Source: Schistocephalus solidus
Lineage: Eukaryota > Platyhelminthes > Cestoda > Diphyllobothriidea > Diphyllobothriidae
Assembly: GCA_017591395.1 (NCBI GenBank)
Contig: WEDG01000701.1
Location: 1 to 64,000, forward strand
Reading direction: 5' to 3'
Length of the DNA stretch: 64,000 nucleotides
Within the stretch, counting starts at the first letter, position 1; each line of letters begins with the position of its first letter. Both the position numbers and the translations under genes were made by a program. The notes under the pieces are model-generated. The model saw only the letters and a program-made list of their open reading frames with translations, searched no databases and had not been told where the DNA came from. Below are positions 53,291 through 63,694 of this stretch, piece after piece.

Positions 53291-54769
53291 ATCACCTTAA
53301 GTATCAACATTCGAATTAAAATGATGTAAGCATCTTACTTCAGAAAGGATACAGCCATTATTGATTCATTCACTCCCAAAAACCCAACCGTTGAACTTCG
53401 AAAAGGGTCCTCCTGAGGTTGACGTTTAGATAATGCAGGTGTTACTTGTTCAGATGCAAATCCCCATATGTAATTTGCTGGTATATTAATCTCTAGTACC
53501 CCTTCCCTATAGAGATGATCTTCGCACCTTTAACTGTCATGTCCTTATTAAGAACCCACGGCCGCACTTCCCCGCGCAATAATGATCCTCGCAGCCTTAC
53601 TGTCCCCTCGTCACTTGGACTCTAAACGGACTGTGACTGTTCCTCCTATCACGCCATCTGGATGGCTACTCAGCTGCCATGCCAAAAATATTATGAGCGC
53701 ACTTACATCGAACAGCCTCATCCGGGCTAGGAACTCTAGCTCGATGATGAATGTTTCATATTTCTATGATCCTCACTGGCAGTACAGTCTCTTTCTACAC
53801 ACGTTGTTATATTCCCATCAATTTCAGTTGTTTCTCCTTAAATAATTATCAAACCGCACACATTTTTTCTCATCAACCAAATTTGTAAGGAGTTTTTTAC
53901 AGTTTGCAAACTATTTTTTCATATCAGATTGCCCATTTCAAAAATTCACTAAACAGTGAAAAAACTCTTCTTGTTTGTGCCAAAATGCACAAAAATGCAT
54001 GTGTATTTTTATTTACCACGACGGTATCTTTATGGGTCCTTTATAAAAGAATTTATTTATCTAACGCTGGTATTGGTGTATCTTATTTTATTTCCAACTC
54101 ATAGAAAGTGTAAGGGGTAGGCGGAAGTTTTTGTGAACCAAAGAACATAAGATAGAATTTTGTCAGCGAGAATGGCATTTACCATTGATTTCTCTATTCA
54201 TTAAGACACGTTTTGACTGTCCTAAGCATTTTGGTTACTGTATGTTCGCGATATTTATAATAGACTTTTAGGTCTTTTGCACACAGAAACGATTTACCTG
54301 AGGCTGAGATGATTAATAGGTCATAAAAATTTGTGACAAATAGAAGGGGATCTATGAATGTGCCCCTAAAAATTTCCCTAGTAATAGCAAATGGTTCTTA
54401 AACCATGGTTAAAAGCAATAGTACTTGTTATCAGGGTCAAAACACAAGGGATGAAATCACGTGAGATATAATTTAACTAGCCATGTTAAACTCATTTCAG
54501 AAAGACAGATAATTTTGGATGAAATTGTTCTGGATAAATTTGGGTGGTAGCTTTACTGCGGAAAAGTCGTCTGCATCTGAAGTTGTCAGTATAATGAAGT
54601 GACTGATTTAATCTAACTGCTGATGACTATCATCAAGCTAGAGTAAGAACAAAAGGGGCTCAAAAGGAAAACCTTGAAAAACAGCTTCAAATGTGATTCT
54701 CATTTGAACATGAGGAAGCATCAAAGATCTTTTCATTTTCGACCGTACAACTTATGAATATAGTTCAGT
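53291..54769. other. No gene recognised
   Basis: About 1.5 kb. Short open frames at 53582-53845 and 53904-54104 have no recognisable family. A 19-base word at 53397-53415 also occurs at 6572-6590, both between LINE fragments. Confidence 0.4.
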
Positions 54770-54869
54770 ATTTATTCAGTATATTTAAGGGTAATAGGCA
54801 TTGATTTTTAAAAAATAATTTTTCCTTTAATACTACAGTCAAAATACACGATACTGTATAGTAGTGTAT

Positions 54870-55480
54870 AACATATTCACGTAGAAAGCAAATAGGTTTT
54901 TAACAGTGGAATCTAGGCACAGTCATCCACCGTTATCTGTTTGTATGTGCAAAACATTGGTATGACGTAGCAGTGCCTTCCTGTACGAATGAACGGTATT
55001 TCTCAATCGAATATAAATCCAGTTTATGTTTGTATGTATCTGTCATTTCCCCTTCATATGACGTCATCTGGAGTCCGTCCGAGGTATCGACAATTCGCTG
55101 CAAAAACGAATGGTGACGAACATCCAGGTGGGATAAGGCACATCGAAAATATTCCAGTAAAAATGCATATGTTACTATAAAGTAGGGAGTAAGATAGTCA
55201 CATATAAAGAAAATATTTTTGTAGCACTGGGATCTTTATCAAATAATAGATACCACCGTTAGCTGAATGTATGTGCAAAGCTTTGGTGCGATGAAGCAGT
55301 GCCTTCCTGTAAGAATGAACGGTATTTTTCAAGCAAATATAAATCCAGTTGATGCTTGAATTTGTTTGTCATGTCCGCCCGTATGACGTCCTATGGGAGT
55401 GCGTTCGTAGCACCGAAAACTCGTTGCGAAAATGAATGGCGACGAACATCCAGGTGGGATAAGGTTCCTTGAAGTTTGAG
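54870..55480 (-). repeat. Two tandem copies of the family-D 3' end
   Basis: 54870-55165 and 55200-55480 are about 70% alike in the same orientation, sharing GCAGTGCCTTCCTGTA, GAATGAACGGTATTT, AATATAAATCCAGTT and GACGAACATCCAGGTGGGAT. The second belongs to the long family-D copy; the first is either a separate 3'-end insertion at the same site or a local duplication. Confidence 0.75.
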
Positions 55481-56992
55481 AGAATTCCCACGCAAGTTAG
55501 TTGTTGTGGCCACTGAAAAATTTTCGAAGTGTAGAGCACAGTCCTGATTCCTTATGAGCCAGTATGTCTGTATGAGATCGCCTTGAATCTGACTGTAAAG
55601 GGAAAAGGTTAAGAGCGTCAAGTCTGCATTTTTATGATAAAGACTTTAGACCCTTCACGACTTTTGTTGCCCTCCTTTGAGCCCTTTCCAGCAGTTTGTA
55701 ATCTTTTTCAGCCACGGTCTCCACGCCTGAACTCCATATTCCAGGTGTGAACAAAAAAAACATCACGTATATTTTTCCAAATTTTTCCTTTTCGATATCA
55801 ACGAACGTTCTATTAATAGCAAACAGGATATTTGACACCCTTTTGGCCACCCTTACACATTGAGTGGAGAGATTAAGGGAAGACAAGATGGTAATTCCTA
55901 GGTCCTTTTGTTCAGATACATATGACAGGCACCTTTTGGCAGGGAAGTATTGATGGGAGTCGCCCATCGCATTTGCCTTCTTCGTTGTCAGCCACAGTGT
56001 AACACATTTCTCCATGTTGAACTTCATCTGCCATTTATCGCACTATTCAGATAGGTGGTTGAGTCCTTCTTATAAAGTCGGTTCATCAGTAGTGCATCAT
56101 ATTGGTTACCATATTTTAATGTCGTCTAAAAAGATGACTCCCGTGCTGTCCAATCCATTCATATAATGATTTCAAAAGATTAAGCATATTTATGGCCCAA
56201 GAATAGAGCTCTGAGGAACAGCACTCATGAAAGGCAGGGAAATTGATTTCGCAGTGCCAATGCACGCGGACTGTGATCGGCCTTTCAAAAGTTTCGTATC
56301 CAATTGAGTAAATCCCCCTAAGTCCAGATTCACTGATTTTGTAGAGTCACCTCCGGTGAAGAACACTATCAAAGGCTTTTTTTGAAAATGATGTAGACGA
56401 CATCAAAACTGGTGTCCTCATCTAATGAACTGGACCACTGTTCCATTAACTAGAGCATATTGGTCAAATAGAAGTGGTTTCGTCGAAATCCATGTTGGGC
56501 ACTGTAAAGGAAGTTTTTTCTTCGAGAAACTTCATGCTGGTCTTTTTAATGATCCTTTTCATCACTCTGCAACAAATAAATGTTAGGCTCACTGGTCGAT
56601 AGTTTTCAGCGCTGGTTCTAGATCCGCCCTTGTGAATAGGGTATATATTTGCGGTTTTCCAATCAGAGGGGAGGATACCTCGATCGAAGTACGACTGGAA
56701 AATACACGAGCGTGGTCAAGAGAGTTCGCTAGCAACCTCATTTAGTACTTTTGTTGGTATTTGATCAGGATCCGCAGAGTTTGTGCGTTAATTTCAAGAA
56801 GTTCCTTATAGACATCTTCTGTGAATTTTAGGCCCTCAATGACTGCATCGTTACTACATGTATGAAAGTTTGTTTTGTTAAAATCTGCTTCATCCGTAAA
56901 AACAGATGCAAAACACCAACTGGAGTGTTCTGCCTTGCCTTGATTTTCATTACTGTCTTCGTTGTTTTTGCCTATCAACACTGCCACCGTCT

Positions 56993-57016
56993 CCTTCTTC
57001 TTCTTCTTCTTCTTCA
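56993..57016 (+). repeat. (CTT)n microsatellite inside LINE
   Basis: Eight CTT/TTC units, reading as a poly-Lys run (KKKKKK) on the family-D sense strand. Confidence 0.85.
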
Positions 57017-57276
57017 ACCGACTATTGATGTAGCTAAATGTACTTTATGCTTATTAATGTCCCGAAATTCTTCGTAATGCATGGGTTGAGTTGTTTCTGC
57101 ATAACTTCTTCAGAGTTTATTCTTCTGGTTTAGCTGACTTTTGAAATCTCGCGTTACCCAAACAGGGTGATTCGACTTTTGGACATTTAATAGGGCAGAT
57201 TGCGGTGTATAGTGTCGTCTATAACGCCGCTCAGAATGGTTCAATCGACATCCGGATTTCTGGTAAGAATGTTTTG

Positions 57277-57321
57277 CCAATTTAGTACCAATTTAGTGCC
57301 AATTTAGTGCCAATTTAGTGC
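57277..57321 (+). repeat. 11-bp tandem repeat at LINE junction
   Basis: Four copies of CCAATTTAGTG (first with TA for TG) exactly between the family-D sequence and the inserted family-C LINE. Confidence 0.9.
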
Positions 57322-58757
57322 AAGGTTATGGAGTAGGTTTTCAAAAAGGTATTGATGATTTATTTACTAAAATTCTAAAATTCTAAATTCTAAATTTAGA
57401 AACTCGTTACCTCTTATCAACTGCACAATACGGCTTTGGTAAGGGAAGATCGTGTGTTACGAACTTACTTTAAACGCTGCAAAGCTAGACAAAAGCACTT
57501 GACGCAAAAGACACTGTGCGTGTGGCCTACATTGATTTCCAGAAGGCCTTCGATAGTGTTTTGCACCAGCGTCTCCTTTACAAGTTGAGAATGTTTGGTA
57601 TTGGAGGCAAGCTTCTTACGTGGATCAAGAATTTTCTCGTTGGTTGTTTCAAGTGGTCTGTGTAGGCGGATCTCGATCAAAGCGCACAGTCATCGAAAGT
57701 GGAGTCCCACAAGGTTCAGTGCTCGGACGATCCTATTTCTCTTGTTCATTAATGATTGTGTACAGGAATTGGACTGTAACTTTGCTATGTTTGCGGACGA
57801 TATAAAAGTCTGGAAAGTTATCCACAATGCTGCCAACGTAGACGATTTCCAAAAAAATATTTGCCGATTGGACGAGTGGTCCCGCAAATGGCTCTTGTCC
57901 TTCAACTCAAACAAATGCACCCTGCTACGTCTGGGAAATCGAAATCAGGTCACTGATATGCGACCCTTCTTTTTGAACGGTTTGCCACTCCGAGAAGCAC
58001 CAACACAGGAGGATCTTGGAGTTTGGATAAAAGACAACCTAAAGCCTTCTACGCAATGTTCCAAGGCAGCTAAATCCGCCAATTCAATACTGTACGCTAT
58101 CAAGCGGGCATTTAAAGTTTTCGATGAAGACTGCTTTTCTTAAGTCTTTGGTTCGTTTGTAAGGCCACATCTTGAATATGCGATCCAAGCCTGGCGACCG
58201 TGGACCCAGCAGGACTACAACATGCTCGAAAGGGTGCAGTGACGAGCCACAAAATTAGTAAGCGGTCAAGGTAAAATACCATATGAGATTCTTCTTAATA
58301 ACCTAAAGATCTATCCTCTGAGTTATAGGCAGTTGTGCGGAGACTTGATACAAACTATCCGTATCGTGCGTGGCATGGGTTGCGCCCTCCTATTTGATGA
58401 TTTTTTCCAACTTGCCCATACGAATAATCTCCGAGGTCATCCATTCAAACTAAGTGTGCCCCAAGTACAATTAGTTGTGAGGAAATATTTTTTCACCAAC
58501 CGTGCCGTGGAACCTTGAAATAACCTACCTGAGGAGACTGTAATGTCCCAGTCTGTAGATAAATTCAAACATCGGCTTGACATACATATGCTGCAGCACC
58601 ACGAAGACTATGTGACTACTTAACCTTAACAATATCAGTGTACCACGTAAATCTGCCTACATTCACTTGACTGTTACTTCTTTACATTGCTTCTTATTCT
58701 TGCTATTTTTATGTAACAAATAGGGATTCCCTCAAATACACTGAACTGAACTGAAAA
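57322..58757 (+). mobile_element. Family-C LINE (CR1-like), 5'-truncated insertion
   Basis: RT core: LLSTAQYGFGKGRSC (about 57414), RVAYIDFQKAFDSVLHQRLL (about 57519), ESGVPQGSVLG (57699), CNFAMFADDIKVWKV (57776), then KDNLKPSTQCSKAAKSANSI and the CR1 C-terminal region (58333-58518: DLIQTIRIVRGMG, TNNLRGHPFKLSV). It ends at the ACTGAACTGAAC tail (58740-58755). Three or more stops, including one at 58243. It is inserted in the reverse family-D LINE between its endonuclease and RT. Confidence 0.87.
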
Positions 58758-58764
58758 AAATTCG

Positions 58765-58955
58765 TCTCTTTTTGCAGTGAAATTTAATCGCCAGTAATTT
58801 AAACGAGCATTAGTAGTCTTCGTTTGTTTGGTGTGGAAACAGTATTCCCATAGCAGCATGAAATGGTTACTTTTATCAAGCGGCGTGAGTGACCTAAAGT
58901 AATCCACATCCAAACATAAAGGCGCGTTGTTTGAAATTCGTTTCGAATTTCAAGT
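58765..58955 (-). pseudogene. Family-D endonuclease C-terminal piece
   Basis: Reverse frame: LDVDYFRSLTPLDKSNHFML then LWEYCF and TTNARLNYWRLNFTAKRDEF, equivalent to LGRSDHCVLAWEYSHF of family A. It is the middle piece of a family-D LINE whose other parts are at 54770-57265 and 63695-64000. Confidence 0.75.
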
Positions 58956-59349
58956 ACCTCGAGCCTACGAGTTTTTAGTCTCTACCTCAGTGTAGAAGAC
59001 ACGGTGCTGGAAAATTATTAAAGAATTGTCTTTATATTCCTCTGAGTTTGTAAATTGCGACTTGGACCCTCGATCTTTGCTGCTTTCTGAAACTCACGCC
59101 GGCTGTGTGCTCCCTGAATCTGCTCTCAATCGCGAAAGGGGCTCAAACCAAAGGCTGAGTCCTTATATTTTAATATTTTTATTGTTGAATATCCTTACTG
59201 ATTCAATGTTAATTTTGTGGCAATTCTAACATGCAAAACTCAAGTTCCTTACGTTTATTTTCACAAAAATTGGTCCACGACCTAGTTTTGAATCTGCACC
59301 ACAAAATTGCTTTGGACCGTCTATCGGCGCCTCCACCCACTCGGCCACA

Positions 59350-60429
59350 TTGGCAGGGGATCTTGTTAAGCAAGTTAATGGACAAGCAGAAAACAATTGT
59401 AACTATCGTTATTCTGCTATTTGTTCACCTCCCGCTAAACGGGGTAAAAGTTCAGTAAGCTTAACTAATGTAGCTTACGAAGACGAAACATGTATGGGGT
59501 GTTTCAGCCTCCAGCAGAAATTCTCAGGGATGAAGCAGGAAATAAGCAATCTAAGACAAGAAATAGATAACTTAAAAAAATCTTTATCTTGCCCAACAGC
59601 TCTTGTTCGTAATAAACCTATCACAGAGCAAAATTCGTATTCATACATAGCTTCTTCAAGCTTACATAAAAGTCACATTAAACATATCGCAATTGCTGGA
59701 CCCGGTAAACCAGAGGAATTTTCGCTACTTCCGAAGGGAGCCCCATCTATTCCTTGCGCAACACCACCAGTACTTAGTTCGGGTAGCATCAGCATTAATC
59801 TGGCTTTACTGCCCATCGCTACATCACTGGTAAACGTTGCACCAACATGCGATGTTGAAGAGGGTGGCGAGTTTGTAAAGCCAAAGAAGAAAAGGTCTAA
59901 GAAGAACAATTCGTGCAGAGATTCGGCTCCAGCCTGCCCAACACCCGGTTCATCTGGACCTATCAGGCAAAGTGAACTGGTTATTAGTACTCACTCAGCT
60001 GAAAGATCGGAGTTACAAACGGGTCCTCGATTGAGTCTTAAACAGAATGTAGTCATTAAAGGTGTCCCGGAGTCAGCTTCAATTATTCCAAAGGAGCGAG
60101 TTAAACATGACTTGGAGCTCCTTCAATTGTATGCAAAAACGCTGCTAACGGACGGCGAGTCCATTCACATTCTGAAGGCATATAGAATAGGGAAGGCTCT
60201 GTCTAAACCCGATTCAAAGCCTCGACCAAGACCTGTTAAAATCATCTTGGAAAACGAAGCACAGGCACAGCTCCTGCTACATAGAAAATCAACCCTGCGG
60301 GGTCCGCATTCTGCAGTGTTTTTTTCAACCGGAATATGGGATGAAAGAGCAAATGAAAATGTGACAGCTAATAATAGAACTGGAAACACGAAAGACCAAT
60401 GGCGAGGCAAATCTCAAAATAAGAGATGA
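59350..60429 (+). pseudogene. Family-B LINE ORF1
   Basis: About 360 open codons. CSPPAKRGKSSVSLTN, a C-x2-C pair in ETCMGCFSL, and a coiled coil MKQEISNLRQEIDNLKKSL (residues about 50-80). A Ser/Pro-rich middle and a basic patch PKKKRSKKN (about 176-184) follow. An RRM-like C-terminal domain (about 230-330) contains NVVIKGVPESA, PKERVKHDLELLQ, LKAYRIGKAL, RPRPVKIILENEAQAQLLLH. The role in the element is RNA binding. No ATG is in this frame near the start; the ATG at 59231 is in another frame and a one-base indel near 59330 probably separates them, so it is scored as broken. Confidence 0.75.
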
Positions 60430-60459
60430 ACAGATAGTTCAAGTGAAAAGAGCATTTCT

Positions 60460-61239
60460 TTGGTCGAAGGCAGTCACCCTGACAGCCTAACTGTCCCGTT
60501 TCAGAAACCAAAAACGTGCCCGCTTAAACTAATCGTCCTCAATGTCGGATATCTGCTTAATAAGATGCCGTTGCTACAGACTCTGGTTTTCATCCACCGC
60601 CCGGACATTGTAATAGTTACAGAGACATGGGCAACACCCTGTGTATCAAACTCCGATCTCTCTTTTCTAGGCTACGCTTACATTCGGAATGATCGACACG
60701 ACGGCCGTGGCGGAGGAAGCTGTATCTATGTTAGGCAACCACTTGCATTTTTTCCATTGGACTATCGCCAATTTACCGCGGTAGAGGAGAGCTGTTGGCT
60801 CCGAGTAGTTCTAAAAGATAACTACTCTTTACTCGTTTGTAGTGTCTATCGCCCACCACATGCCAGCGAAGATTACGATCTTTGTCTCTCGCTAGCATTT
60901 CACGCCGCAGCTGACTTAAATCTGAAGTACTGCTTGATTGCAGGTGACTTCAATCTTCCTGAAGTTCACTGGTTTCCAACTTCCGGTCCTGCAAAGTTCG
61001 AATACCTACTTGAGGCCATAGATATAGGCATGTGGGACCAGGTAGTTGATTTTCCCACCCGAGGATCAAACATACTTGATCTTATTTTTTGTAGAGGTTG
61101 TCAGTCATTGTCAGTGTCACCTTTAGATCCACTTGGGAATTCTGATCATATTATAGTTCTTTCTACACTAGAACTAGAGGCTGCTGAAACGTTTTCCAAA
61201 AATATAGCTTTTTCCGTGATTTCAGATCAGCAAACATGA
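60460..61239 (+). pseudogene. Family-B ORF2 endonuclease domain
   Basis: 260 open codons with all main EEP endonuclease motifs: LIVLNVGYLLNKM (Asn, about residue 30), VTETWATP (Glu), VYRPPHASEDYD, CLIAGDFNLPEVHWFP (Asp/Asn), SNILDLIFCRG and LGNSDHIIVLS (Ser-Asp-His). The domain nicks target DNA for target-primed reverse transcription. The catalytic residues are in place. The frame is lost at about 61230, where the next frame continues with SANMRELLTHLNSHNWTNFF. Confidence 0.85.
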
Positions 61240-63360
61240 GGGAATTGCTAACACACCTAAATTCCCACAACTGGACTAACTTCTTTGTATGTTCGGATGT
61301 GAATGTTTGTACTGATACTTTTTAAAAGTTCTGGGTCTACTCATTTCTCGTTTTGTTCCCCGTAAGAAAATAATTAATGTCAAGGATGAAGTCTACCTCC
61401 CTTTATCATTCCGCCGTAGACTGCGTAGACTCTCCCGTCGTTTTCATCTACAACACGACACCTTCGTCCTGCCCTTGATCCAACAAATCTTTGAAGAGGC
61501 TAAGAGGCTATCTGACGAAAAACGACAAGCCGATGAGGTTAACTTTGCCGAAAACCCTTCGTTAAATGTTGCGAAGCTCTTTTCGCGCACAGCAAAAGCG
61601 CAGAGAAAAATGCAGCACCCCATACTTCGAGACACCTTAGGAAACCCAATAGCTGACACTAAGTTGACTGCTGATAGCTTCAATGCTTTCTTGTCTAGAA
61701 CCTTTAGTGAACATACTGTCGCCCCCTTTCCTTACATCCGGGTTTGGACCGGAAACGTCCTCGAAACCATAACTTTTACCCTCTAGGACGTGACCGTAGC
61801 CATTCGGCGTTTTCGTCAATCTTACAGTCCAGGACCAGATGGCGTCTTGGTCAGCGTTCTAAAGGTGGATGCAAACGATATATTTCCGTCCCTTCTGTAT
61901 AAAATATTTAATCTTGCTCTTGAAAGTGAAACATTCCCTATTTTATGGAAGGAATCGCACATATTGCCTATTCCCAAACACGGCCGACCTACGTCACGTG
62001 ACGACTTTAAGGCCAATAAATACACTACCAGCAGTCTCGAAGATCTTCGAGACCTTGATCAAAGACAATATGATGCGTGACCTAAGAGAGAATAACCTAC
62101 TTAATGCGGCTCAGCATGGCTTTCTTTAAAAAAGGTCTTGTGACACTTGCCAGCTCTCTTTCTTTGATCGTGTGCTACAATCAAGAGACAGCGGTTTGGC
62201 AATTTACACCGTTTACTTCGATTTCACTAAGGCTTTTGATCGTGTTGACCATGATCTCCTACTGCTGAAACTTGCCTCCTTCGGCATAGGTCACAAGCTT
62301 CTGAACTTAAATATTTTCCTATTTGAATGCTCGTGCACAACGGGTTAACATTTCTGATGTTATCTCTAACCCCACGCATGTGAGGAGCGGAGTTATTCAG
62401 GGCAGCGTGCTCGGCCCGCATCTATTTTGCCTCTTTGTCAACGATGTTCCTGATTGTTTCCAGTATGGTAGGCCCTTTATGTACGCGGACGATTTAAAAG
62501 TTGCCTATCGATATAAACCGGTTGATCGCAACATCGTGCTTGAGCTCTTAAAAAAGGATCTTCAGGCCTTCGCTCAGTGGTGTCGCACATGGCGCCTCTC
62601 ACTTTTCTTCGCAAAAGTGCTCTGTTAGGGTTAATGGCGACAATCATCAGCCCCACCTTATCATAGACGGTCACGATCTAAATGTGCCAGGAGTTATAAA
62701 GGATCTGGGCACATCATATTCTAGTAGTCTTAATCTGTCAGAGCACTGCGCCCTGATTGTCTCGAAAGTATGCCAAACTACTGGGTTTATTCTCAGAAAT
62801 TGTAAAACCGTCAACATTAGAATCAGCCTCTATAACATGTATGTCATGCCTAGTCTGGAATACTGCTCATTTCTATTTAGCCTTCTGCACGCTAGTGAAC
62901 GAAAGAAGATAGAATCAGTCCAGAACGTCTTTACAAAAAGAGTTTTCTATTCAGAACACCGAAAACTGTCCAACCAACAACGCTGTGAGCTTACAAGTCT
63001 TGACCCGCTGTGACTCCGCAGATTACAGAAGGGACTATTTTTACTGTTTAAATAGCTAAAAAGTCGTACATTTAACACCCTTACATCTCTGAGGTACCTC
63101 GAGCATTCTCGGCGCATCAGTCATCGAGATGTATTTTTATTTCTTCCTTTAGCAAGCACAGTTAGATACCGACAGTTTTTTTCGGTAAACGCTATAACAA
63201 TCTGGAATAAGCTACCTAGAAGTATCAAAATTCAGCAAAATTATCCATTGTTTACGCGAACTGTCACTAGTTTTCTACATTCAGGACACCTTCCAAAACT
63301 TTTGGGTGCTGACTCTGTGGAAGGTCTCTCAGGTTCTGATGGCGTTCACGGCCTCTGAAT
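61240..63360 (+). pseudogene. Family-B ORF2 reverse transcriptase and C-terminus
   Basis: Pieces in order: FRQSYSPGPDGVLVSVLKVD (61808), SHILPIPKHG (about 61957), TLRPINTLPAVSKIFETLIK (about 62001), RENNLLNAAQHGFL, YTVYFDFTKAFDRVDHDLLL (about 62208), VIQGSVLGPHLFCLFVND (about 62393), MYADDLKVAYRY with catalytic YADD (62479-62490), VIKDLGTSYSSSLNLSEHCA (62693), PSLEYCSFLFSLLHASERKK, then RYRQFFSVNAITIWNKLPRS (about 63170) and LPKLLGADSVE. Frame changes at about 61785, 62035, 62320, 62630 and 63010. Confidence 0.85.
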
Positions 63361-63557
63361 CCTGCGCCGGACTTCATGCTGAGGGCAATATTGCTGGCTC
63401 TGCAGACCTCAATCGGCTTATTTCTCAGTCGACAGCGAACAGCAGCTCGCCGATATACCTGCTGGTGCAGAATACTGGATCCGTAACACTGAATGGAGAA
63501 GTTCCTTACCGGGCACCTGTGTTAACGCGTCCCTGTCCTGAACTTAAATTTCTCAAT

Positions 63558-63623
63558 AAGCTGCAGTTTTTTCTCCTGAAAACACCTGAAACAACGATCA
63601 GGATTTTTTTTCACTGTCAGCTT
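63558..63623 (+). ncRNA. ENE-like U-loop hairpin, copy 1
   Basis: Outer helix AAGCTGCAGT (63558-63567) with ACTG-U-CAGCTT (63613-63623, one bulged U). The internal loop has five U on the 5' side (63568-63572) and eight on the 3' side (63604-63611). Inner helix TCCTGA/TCAGGA (63574-63579 with 63598-63603). It lies about 50 bases before the A-rich tail. Confidence 0.65.
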
Positions 63624-63652
63624 GACCCTCTACTGTATGTATTTTTTGGACT

Positions 63653-63670
63653 TTGCCTGTAAACTGGCAA
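63653..63670 (+). terminator. Terminal hairpin of family-B LINE
   Basis: TTGCC, an 8-base loop (TGTAAACT) and GGCAA, directly followed by TAAATAAA and the A-rich tail. It is conserved in the copies ending near 3756 and 45220, so it is probably part of the 3' end recognised by the element's RT. Confidence 0.6.
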
Positions 63671-63694
63671 TAAATAAAAAAATATAATAAAATA

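Larger units (their letters stand above)
54770..57265 (-). mobile_element. Family-D LINE (CR1-like), 3' two thirds
   Basis: Reverse strand. The 3' tail is near 54770 (CAGTATATTTAAGGG on the + strand). C-terminus: DLIQTYWLIRNQDCALHFEN and TTNLRGNSLKLQG (55391-55621), KDLGITILSSLNLSTQCVRV and LLERAQRRATKVVKGLKSL (55632-56027). RT motifs are scattered: KAFDSVLHR near 56350, TSAENYRPVSLTFICC near 56590. Linker with CFASVFTDEADFNKTNF (56742-57017), then CPKVESPCLGNARFQKSAK near 57170-57115. The 5' continuation (end of endonuclease) resumes at 58765, beyond an inserted family-C LINE. Confidence 0.82.
58960..63690 (+). mobile_element. Family-B LINE, near full-length
   Basis: The best copy of family B: a 5' UTR (about 58960-59230), ORF1 (59231/59350-60429), ORF2 with endonuclease (60460-61239) and RT (61240-63050), a C-terminal region (to about 63360), a 3' UTR with the ENE-like hairpin (63558-63623) and terminal hairpin (63653-63670), and an A-rich tail to about 63690. 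It interrupts a reverse family-D endonuclease: LELVLRKNP lies just right of the tail and LDVDYFRSL just left of the start. A short TTTCGAA word on both sides might be the target duplication, but this is uncertain. About five frame breaks make it inactive, though it looks young relative to its neighbours. Confidence 0.88.
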
